Origin: Candidatus Sodaliphilus limicaballi
GTDB lineage: Bacteria > Bacteroidota > Bacteroidia > Bacteroidales > Muribaculaceae
Direction of reading: 5' to 3'
DNA: 9,301 nucleotides
Assembly (NCBI GenBank): GCA_018065815.1
Contig: JAGHSP010000370.1
Span: 1 to 9,301, forward strand
The number at the start of each line of letters is the position of its first letter. Position 1 is the stretch's first letter. The position numbers were made by a program, and so were the translations under genes. Positions 1-5,634 of this stretch are shown here, piece after piece. The notes beneath the pieces are model-generated. The model was given only the letters and a program-made list of their open reading frames with translations, was not told the origin of the DNA and made no database searches.

Positions 1-278
1 ACACCACTTGTATATTGTATCCAATCTCTCTTGATCTCCCACCCATGCCGGCGGGCAAACCAGCTGATGACCGCATCATAATAAGACTCGGGGACCGTTA
101 CATAGCCAAACACGCCATGCTCTACCCTAGTCCTCAAAGCATCAATGATTGCAGGTGCCGTCCTGAAATCCATGTCGGCAACCCACATGGGCAACACGCC
201 ATCGCCCACGTGATCAGAATCCCATTTATAGGAATTGGTGCCACGGCGATTCACGGGAGTGTCAAAATCAAAATTCAT
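1..278 (-). CDS. MalY/PatB-family PLP-dependent C-S lyase/aminotransferase, N-terminal part
   Basis: The gene starts at the ATG at 278-276 and runs off the left edge, so only 92 complete codons are visible. The translation begins MNFDFDTPVNRRGTNSYKWD and continues with LPMWVADMDF near residues 29-38 and HGVFGYVTVPESYY near 54-67. This series (FDFD...R.GT.S.KWD, then MWVADMDF, then HG.FGY) is the N-terminal signature of the MalY/PatB group of fold-type I PLP enzymes, which cleave C-S bonds of cystathionine or cysteine conjugates or act as aminotransferases. The PLP lysine and C-terminal domain lie outside the window, so exact activity cannot be judged. The start codon overlaps the DUF3737 stop codon by one base (TGATG), so the two genes are almost surely cotranscribed and probably translationally coupled. 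There is no signal peptide, so the enzyme is expected in the cytoplasm. Confidence 0.9.
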   Translation of the reverse strand, partial: MNFDFDTPVNRRGTNSYKWDSDHVGDGVLPMWVADMDFRTAPAIIDALRTRVEHGVFGYVTVPESYYDAVISWFARRHGWEIKRDWIQYTSG

Positions 279-1129
279 CACTTCTTGTTTGCTACATTAA
301 TAACACAATCGGCAGGCTGACTGATATTTTCGTCAAGAATCACCTCACCCACAGAATCCACATTTATCACGCCCGATGTGGGATTTTTTATGCTGCGTAC
401 ATGTCCCTTGATTGAGGCATCGAGAGTCGAATATTCAAAGGCAAGGTCGGCATCATCGCCAAATGTGCAATTCTCAAGCACCAAGCCATGAGCGTAACAC
501 AATGGTTGAGTGCCGGTTATGCGACAATTAACCAGTTTGAGGTTCTTGGAATGCCAGCCCAGATATTCACCATTGAGTTCCGAATCAATAATCGTGACGT
601 TCTCCGTTTCCCAGAATGCATCTTTAGTAGTAATCTTGGCATTCCTGATGACTACATTCTTGACATACTGGAATACATACTTGCTTTCACTGTTGAGTCC
701 ATCGACTTCGATGTTTTTGCTTCCCATGAACGGATAAGTGCCTTCACGCAGCGTCACATTCTTTATAGTCAATCCATCGATGTTCCAGAAAGTCTCATCG
801 GCATCATTGATAGTAACATTCTCAAGAGTGAGATTTTTCATTTCTCTGAACAACTTGGGAGCATCAATCACGGTGTTGCGCATCAACATGTCATCGCTAT
901 ACCAGATTGCCGAACGCGAACCTGGCGCAAAGTAACAATTCTCAATCAGCGACCCATCGACGTGCCAAAATGGATATTTGCCTATGAAACGACAATTCAC
1001 AGCCTCTATATTAGAGCACTGCTTAATTCCCGATTCTCCATCGACAATGGTAACATTCTCAATGCGGAGATCATGACTTTCAAAAAACGGTCTCTCTCCG
1101 CCCACTTCTATGTCTTTTATTACTTTCAT
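278..1129 (-). CDS. DUF3737 family protein, predicted right-handed beta-helix
   Basis: This is a 283-residue protein beginning MKVIKDIEVGGERPFFES. I recognise it as the DUF3737 family, which has no established biochemical role. It has no signal peptide or membrane segment, so it is expected in the cytoplasm. The whole chain is a repeat of about 20 residues. Each unit carries an Asn in an 'x-I-x-N-V/C-x-I/F' strand (N25, N45, N64, N85, N104, N124, N163, N201, N220, with G144 and S183 filling the two other rungs) and an aromatic or large residue about ten positions before the next Asn (F16, W55, W76, F94, W115, F134, F153, W173, W192, Y212, F231). That is the pattern of a parallel beta-helix with an internal asparagine ladder. 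The gene follows MATE A by 21 nt and overlaps the PLP-enzyme start by 1 nt, so it sits inside an operon. The family call is firm; the fold is inferred from the repeat; the function is unknown. Confidence 0.88.
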   Translation of the reverse strand: MKVIKDIEVGGERPFFESHDLRIENVTIVDGESGIKQCSNIEAVNCRFIGKYPFWHVDGSLIENCYFAPGSRSAIWYSDDMLMRNTVIDAPKLFREMKNLTLENVTINDADETFWNIDGLTIKNVTLREGTYPFMGSKNIEVDGLNSESKYVFQYVKNVVIRNAKITTKDAFWETENVTIIDSELNGEYLGWHSKNLKLVNCRITGTQPLCYAHGLVLENCTFGDDADLAFEYSTLDASIKGHVRSIKNPTSGVINVDSVGEVILDENISQPADCVINVANKK

Positions 1130-1150
1130 CGCTCTATCTATTTATCATTG

Positions 1151-2578
1151 CTATATGTTATTTTTGATCCATCCACCACGCCACATTCTCAACAGGAAAA
1201 TAGTGCCGCGGAAGCACAATTCGGTGGCCATCGCAATCCACATGCCCATTAACCCTATTCCGAACACATTGACTAACAGCCAGGCCAATGTCAACCTGAC
1301 ACCCCACATGCTCATAATGTTCATCCAGCACGGTGTCTTTGTGTCACCCGCACCCACAAAAACGCCGTAGGTGACAATAGCAGCAGCAAAGAATGGCTCG
1401 GCAAACGCTTCTATGCGCAGCACACTGCTACCCAGGTCAATGACAGTCTGGACATTTGTCATCATCGACATCATGCCTTCAGAAGCAATAAACATCAGAA
1501 CACCCATGCATCCCATCAATGCCATACCCAGAAAGACCGAGATGTAAGCAAAGTGCCGTGCTAGGTATCGGCGCCCGGCACCAAGGCTCTGTCCCACAAG
1601 CGTAGTGGCAGCATCGGCTATGCCGTAACCAGGCATATAGCACAAACTCTCGGCAGTGATAGCAAGAGAGTTAGCTGCTATCGACACATTTCCCAGCGGC
1701 GCAACAATCACGGTAGTGAGAATGTGTGCCGAAGACATCACAAACTGCTGTATTCCCATCGGTAACGATATCTTAACAGCCTTATGCAAACATTCCTTTG
1801 TGGGAATAAATGACCCACTGTCCAATGTAAGCTTCAATTCACGCGACCGGAACACAAGATAGTGCATCATAAACATGCACACAATGACCACCGCAATGGC
1901 AGTTCCTAATGCAGCGCCGGTAACTCCCAAACCCGCACCATGGACTGTGAAAGCATAGTCACATACCGTGACACTACGAGTTGGGAATATGAGCAAGAAA
2001 TTGAATATTACATCAAGAACACACATCAGTATGTTCAGCAAGCTAGGAATTCGCATATTGCCACTGCAACGAATCATTCCGCTCGCAAGAATATTGAAAA
2101 TGAGGAATGGCAGGCATGATGAGAATATCAAGAAATAAGTTGACGAAGACATTATAATCTCCTCGTTGCCGCCTAGCCATACGGGCAAGTAAGAACTAAT
2201 GCCTATACCAAACAACGACAAGAATAACCCGAAAACCAAGCATGCAGTCATTGACTGCCGCACAATGTTACGAGCCTCAACATTCTTTTTGGCACCAATC
2301 AAATGGGCAACTTGAACCGAGAAACCCGTACAAAACGCGCCACTTATACCACCAAAAAGCCATAATGTTGTTGACACAAGTCCTATTGAAGCGGCTTCGT
2401 TAGCTCCCAGGCTGCCCACCATTGATGCATCAATGTATTGCATCACAATAGAAGACAACTGGGCCATAATTGCAGGCATGCTCAACTGCGCAGTGAGCAA
2501 TAACTGCTGACGCAACGACATCGTCTCGCCGTTGCGTATCATCGCCAACAAACCATCTTTGCTACTAACTTGCGCCAT
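1151..2578 (-). CDS. MATE family efflux transporter, paralogue A
   Basis: The 475-residue product has the size and roughly 12 hydrophobic segments of a MATE (multidrug and toxic compound extrusion) transporter. Such proteins export organic cations or metabolites using a proton or sodium gradient in the inner membrane. Visible family features are LTAQLSMPAIMAQ near 28-40 opening TM1, D50 in YIDASMVG (the place of the TM1 Asp important in many MATE proteins), GNMRIPS near 173-179, GAGLGVTGAALGTA near 214-227, LVGQSLGAGRR near 327-337 and VFVGAGDTKTP near 406-416. It starts with ATG and ends TAG. It is the second copy of a tandem pair, aligning without gaps to the gene upstream (about 74% identity by hand count over 475 positions). 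The spacing is 109 nt from MATE B and 21 nt to DUF3737, which supports one operon. The substrate cannot be told from sequence. Confidence 0.93.
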   Translation of the reverse strand: MAQVSSKDGLLAMIRNGETMSLRQQLLLTAQLSMPAIMAQLSSIVMQYIDASMVGSLGANEAASIGLVSTTLWLFGGISGAFCTGFSVQVAHLIGAKKNVEARNIVRQSMTACLVFGLFLSLFGIGISSYLPVWLGGNEEIIMSSSTYFLIFSSCLPFLIFNILASGMIRCSGNMRIPSLLNILMCVLDVIFNFLLIFPTRSVTVCDYAFTVHGAGLGVTGAALGTAIAVVIVCMFMMHYLVFRSRELKLTLDSGSFIPTKECLHKAVKISLPMGIQQFVMSSAHILTTVIVAPLGNVSIAANSLAITAESLCYMPGYGIADAATTLVGQSLGAGRRYLARHFAYISVFLGMALMGCMGVLMFIASEGMMSMMTNVQTVIDLGSSVLRIEAFAEPFFAAAIVTYGVFVGAGDTKTPCWMNIMSMWGVRLTLAWLLVNVFGIGLMGMWIAMATELCFRGTIFLLRMWRGGWIKNNI

Positions 2579-2597
2579 ACTCTTTCAATTGCAACTA

Positions 2598-2628
2598 CAA
2601 AATTCGCTAAAATTATTGACACCGCAAA
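2598..2628 (-). promoter_or_regulatory. Possible internal promoter before MATE A
   Basis: In the 109-nt gap between the two MATE genes, minus-strand TTTG (2628-2625) is followed after 19 nt by GAATTTTG (2605-2598), one base off TAnnTTTG. It would start transcription only about 12 nt before the MATE A ATG. Weak evidence; no terminator is seen in the same gap, so read-through from MATE B remains the simpler view. Confidence 0.22.
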
Positions 2629-2687
2629 ACAATTACAGTTAAGTAAATGTTTTTATGGTGGGTTTTATTAAGTATATGTCAAGTCCA

Positions 2688-4124
2688 TCATTGATTGAAA
2701 TTTTCTTCTTTAATCCACTTGCCACGTGACATCCTGAAAAAGAATATTGTGCCACGGAAACACAACTCGATAGCCATCGCTATCCACATGCCCTTCAAGC
2801 CCATATTGAACACATTAATTAATGTCCACGCCATTGTCAACCTGACTGCCCACATACTCAAATTGTTCATCCAGCACGGAACCCGGGTATCGCCAGCACC
2901 CACAAATGTGCCGTAGGAGACAAGCGCTACTGCAAAGAGCGGCTCGGCAAACGCCTCAATACGCAGCACACTGCTACCCAAGTCAATGACCGCCTGAACA
3001 TTTGTCATCATCGACATCATAGTCTCAGAAGCAATAAACATGAGAACAGCCAACACTCCCATCACTGTCATACCCATGAATATCGAGATATAAGCAAAGC
3101 GACGTGCAAGATTACGCCGTCCTGCACCCAAGCTTTGTCCCACAACTGATGTTGCCGCATCGGCAATACCATAGCCAGGCATGTAGCACAAGCTCTCGGC
3201 AGTAATAGCAAGAGAATGAGCAGCAATCGAGACATTGCCCAATGGTGCAATGATGATCGTTATAAAGATTTGAGCCGATGACATCACAAACTGCTGTATT
3301 CCAATGGGGAGCGATATGTTAAACGCTTTCATCAAGCATTGCTTTGTGGGAATAAACGAGCCCCTTTCTTTAATCAGTTTCAAATCATTAGAGCGGAACA
3401 CAAGATAACAAACTATCATCGAGCAAACGATAACAATAGACATGGCTGATCCCAGTGCCGCACCCTTGACACCCAAGCCTGCACCTGGCATGACAAAACT
3501 GTGACCCAGCACGACAATCTCGCGAGTGGGGAAAATCAACAAAAAATTGAACGTCACATCCAGAACACACATGAGAATATCTAACATACTCGGTATGCGC
3601 ATATTACCACTCCATCGCAACATTCCGCCAACAAGCAGGTAAATAACCAAGATAGGCAAACACGACGATAAAGTAAAGAAATAAGCAGATGATAAAGGCG
3701 CAATATCAGCATTACCACCTAACCACACTGGCAAGAAAGAACTGATGCCAATTCCAAAAGCCGAGAAGCACAATCCATAAATTAAACATGCGGTAATTGC
3801 CTGTCGCGCTATGTTACGAGCTTCAACTTGCTTGTTTGCGCCTATTTTATGTGCAACCTGCACCGAAAAACCAGTAACGAAGGCAGTGCTAATGCCAGTA
3901 AAGAGCCACCAAGTGGTGGCCACAAGTCCTACTGACGCTTCTTCATTAGCACCCAGGCTGCCCACCATTGATGCATCAATATAGTCCATCACAATGGTCG
4001 ATAATTGTGCCATGATTGCAGGCATGCTCAACTGCGCAGTGAGCAAAAACTGCTGACGCAACGACATGTGCTCGCCGTCGCGTATCATCGCTAACAATCT
4101 ATCTTTGCTATTAGAACCAGCCAC
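2688..4124 (-). CDS. MATE family efflux transporter, paralogue B
   Basis: This 478-residue MATE-family inner-membrane exporter is the first gene of the left operon. It begins with GTG (4124-4122). An in-frame TAG lies two codons upstream, and the N-terminus then lines up with that of paralogue A (SKD.LLAMIR.GE.MSLRQQ), so the GTG start is well supported and the later ATG at residue 13 is less likely. Motifs match paralogue A: D50 in YIDASMVG, GNMRIPS, GAGLGVKGAALGSA, VVGQSLGAGRR and FVGAGDTRVP. It differs by an extra acidic residue in TM1, D47, where A has Q47. Differences between the copies are concentrated in residues about 61-290, while the first 60 residues and residues about 300-420 are much more conserved. 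No clear Shine-Dalgarno is seen. A good promoter lies about 60 nt upstream. The substrate is unknown. Confidence 0.93.
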   Translation of the reverse strand: MAGSNSKDRLLAMIRDGEHMSLRQQFLLTAQLSMPAIMAQLSTIVMDYIDASMVGSLGANEEASVGLVATTWWLFTGISTAFVTGFSVQVAHKIGANKQVEARNIARQAITACLIYGLCFSAFGIGISSFLPVWLGGNADIAPLSSAYFFTLSSCLPILVIYLLVGGMLRWSGNMRIPSMLDILMCVLDVTFNFLLIFPTREIVVLGHSFVMPGAGLGVKGAALGSAMSIVIVCSMIVCYLVFRSNDLKLIKERGSFIPTKQCLMKAFNISLPIGIQQFVMSSAQIFITIIIAPLGNVSIAAHSLAITAESLCYMPGYGIADAATSVVGQSLGAGRRNLARRFAYISIFMGMTVMGVLAVLMFIASETMMSMMTNVQAVIDLGSSVLRIEAFAEPLFAVALVSYGTFVGAGDTRVPCWMNNLSMWAVRLTMAWTLINVFNMGLKGMWIAMAIELCFRGTIFFFRMSRGKWIKEENFNQ

Positions 4125-4185
4125 AATCTATCAATATATTAAATATCCATTGTCTTAAACCAACAATATCACCAAATCGGGAGTA

Positions 4186-4216
4186 CAAAGTTAGCAAAAA
4201 GGGGAAACACACACAA
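4186..4216 (-). promoter_or_regulatory. Bacteroidetes-type promoter of the MATE-DUF3737-PLP enzyme operon
   Basis: On the minus strand TTG (4216-4214) is followed after 20 nt by TAACTTTG (4193-4186). This matches the Bacteroidetes primary-sigma pattern: -33 TTG/TTTG, spacer 19-21, -7 TAnnTTTG. The -7 element is about 60 nt upstream of the MATE B GTG start. It lies just after the ompA-like terminator, so the left operon should be transcribed independently. Confidence 0.65.
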
Positions 4217-4227
4217 GAGCAAGTATC

Positions 4228-4260
4228 AAAAAAAACGCTCCCCGAAGGAAGCGTTTTTTT
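4228..4260 (-). terminator. Intrinsic terminator of the ompA-like gene
   Basis: Read on the minus strand, seven A are followed by CGCTTCC, the loop TTCG and GGGAGCG, then eight T. The 7-bp stem has one G-U pair and is closed by the very stable C(UUCG)G tetraloop; the flanking A and T runs extend it. It begins 20 nt after the stop codon of the ompA-like gene. The opposite strand also carries a T-run, so it could work both ways, but no plus-strand gene points at it. Confidence 0.9.
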
Positions 4261-4280
4261 ATTTATCGTTAAGTAACTGA

Positions 4281-5495
4281 TTACTTGCGAACGATAGTTA
4301 CGGCACGGTCGAGTGAAGCACACTTGGGACCGTAGTTAGTAAGGTTACCGTCGTTGATCTGAGTCTCAAGACGAGCACCATCTACACCCTTGCCTTCGAG
4401 AGCGCCCTTAACGGTAGCAACGCGGTCCTTACGGAGGCGAGTGTTGATCTTGTCGTTACCAGTGTAGTTATCAGCCCAACCAGTGAGGAGGTATTCCTTG
4501 TTCTCATCGAGCATTACGTTAGCAACAGCGTCAACTACGTTATTCTGAACGCCTACAATCTTAGAAACGTTGATGGGGAAGTAGATAGTTGCGAGGGGAG
4601 CGTCAGCCTTGGGAGCTACGGGAGCTACGGGAGCAGGCTTGCGGCAGTTCTTCAGCTGTTCCTCGAGGTCAGCAATCTTGCGATCAGCAGCAGCGAGACG
4701 AGCAACGAGAGCGTCACCTTCAGCATCTGTGTACTTGTAAGTGGGGCAAACGGGAACCACGGGAGCATTCCACTCTCTCTTGTTGAAACGGTAAGAGAGA
4801 CCGAGAAGAGCAGAGGGATACTCAACCCATGTGCGGTTACCACGAGCGTCAACATGCTCTTGCATTTCCTCGAAACGGAGGTCAAGAAGCAGGTTAACCT
4901 GCTCGCTCAGACGGAATGTGTTGAGAAGACCAACACGAGCTGAGTAGTTGCGGCTTTCGCCACCCTTACCACCGTCATATTTCCAGTTACCCTTAGCATC
5001 TTTCTCATATACCCAGTGTACACCGAAACCCATATAGAGGTCAGCATTGTAGAAACGACCGGGCTTGTAACCACACCACCAGTTAGTAAGGTTAAGAAGA
5101 ACATCACCGAAACCACCGATGTTGTTGAAGTGCTGCAAGCTGTAACCGCGGTCCTTAGCTTCTTTTCCGAGGAAACCCAGAGCATTAACATTATCTGTAG
5201 CACCCTTCATCTGGTTGAACTCACCACCCACACGGAGACCGATGATGGGAGAGAACCACTTGCCTACAACGAGGTTGCCCTTGTAACCTACACGGTCACC
5301 AAACTTAGCGTGCTTGTCATAAGCTGACATCATAACGCCTGCACCACCGAGACCTTCAACGAACCAGTTGTCCTGGAACTTGTTGAAAATTAAACCTTGT
5401 GCAGGATCCTCAACATAAGTTACCTCCTGAGCGCTAGCAACAGTAGGAACCATGAACATGGCGCATGCAAGCGCCAGCAATGTAATCTTTTTCAT
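4281..5495 (-). CDS. OmpA family outer-membrane protein (beta-barrel plus peptidoglycan-binding domain)
   Basis: I place the start at the ATG at 5495 (404 residues). The frame is open ten codons further up, but MKKITLLALACAMFM is a typical signal peptide opening, with likely cleavage after VASA (residue 22). Residues about 30-240 are rich in alternating aromatic/polar strands with Gly and end LGLSYRFNKREWN, as expected of an outer-membrane barrel. Residues about 256-284 (DALVARLAAADRKIADLEEQ) are a short coiled coil, followed by a Pro/Ala/Val linker (APVAPVAPKADAP). Residues about 301-404 are an OmpA-like domain, beginning ATIYFPINVSKI. D342 in GWADNYTGND and R358 in RLRKDRVATV sit where the diaminopimelate-binding Asp and Arg are found in OmpA. 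The protein probably links the outer membrane to the wall. It forms its own transcription unit, with a -7 element upstream and a strong terminator just after the stop. Confidence 0.9.
   Translation of the reverse strand: MKKITLLALACAMFMVPTVASAQEVTYVEDPAQGLIFNKFQDNWFVEGLGGAGVMMSAYDKHAKFGDRVGYKGNLVVGKWFSPIIGLRVGGEFNQMKGATDNVNALGFLGKEAKDRGYSLQHFNNIGGFGDVLLNLTNWWCGYKPGRFYNADLYMGFGVHWVYEKDAKGNWKYDGGKGGESRNYSARVGLLNTFRLSEQVNLLLDLRFEEMQEHVDARGNRTWVEYPSALLGLSYRFNKREWNAPVVPVCPTYKYTDAEGDALVARLAAADRKIADLEEQLKNCRKPAPVAPVAPKADAPLATIYFPINVSKIVGVQNNVVDAVANVMLDENKEYLLTGWADNYTGNDKINTRLRKDRVATVKGALEGKGVDGARLETQINDGNLTNYGPKCASLDRAVTIVRK
4611..4634 (-). repeat. 9-bp tandem repeat in the ompA-like linker
   Basis: The unit GGGAGCTAC (plus strand) occurs twice in full and a third time partly, encoding Val-Ala-Pro repeats in the linker before the peptidoglycan-binding domain. 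The unit is a multiple of three, so copy-number change would lengthen or shorten the linker without a frameshift. Confidence 0.6.
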
Positions 5496-5561
5496 AGACT
5501 TACGTGTTTTGTATCTGTTAAACAATTAATAATTTTATATTTTCTTACTCAAATTATTGTG

Positions 5562-5569
5562 CAAATATA
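5562..5569 (-). promoter_or_regulatory. -7 element upstream of the ompA-like gene
   Basis: TATATTTG on the minus strand fits TAnnTTTG exactly and lies about 67 nt upstream of the chosen ATG at 5495. The -33 region about 20 nt further up is A-rich and has no clear TTG, so the match is one-sided. The A/T-rich leader without a Shine-Dalgarno is typical of highly expressed Bacteroidetes genes. Confidence 0.5.
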
Positions 5570-5598
5570 GCACTTTTTTTTCTTGTGAGTATAATTTC

Positions 5599-5624
5599 CA
5601 ACGAAAAAAATTCATTTTTTGTTG
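5599..5624 (-). terminator. AT-rich inverted repeat after tkt, possible weak terminator
   Basis: On the minus strand CAACAAAAAA pairs with TTTTTT-C-GTTG, leaving one bulged C and a five-base loop, and it begins 11 nt after the transketolase stop. Only four pairs are outside the A/T tract and no further U-run follows, so its strength as a terminator is doubtful. Confidence 0.22.
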
Positions 5625-5634
5625 AAAAATCTTA

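Noticed and set aside
488..1252. A 254-codon open frame on the plus strand opposite DUF3737 and the end of MATE A
   Set aside because: It has no recognisable domain and lies antisense to two clear genes; its length is explained by the opposing codon pattern.
2579..2687. Terminator between the two MATE genes
   Set aside because: No stem followed by a T-run is visible in the 109-nt gap on the minus strand, so cotranscription is favoured.
5496..5525. Extended N-terminus of the ompA-like protein (ten extra residues, MFNRYKTRKS)
   Set aside because: The signal peptide begins naturally at the internal MKK; basic residues ahead of it are better read as untranslated leader.
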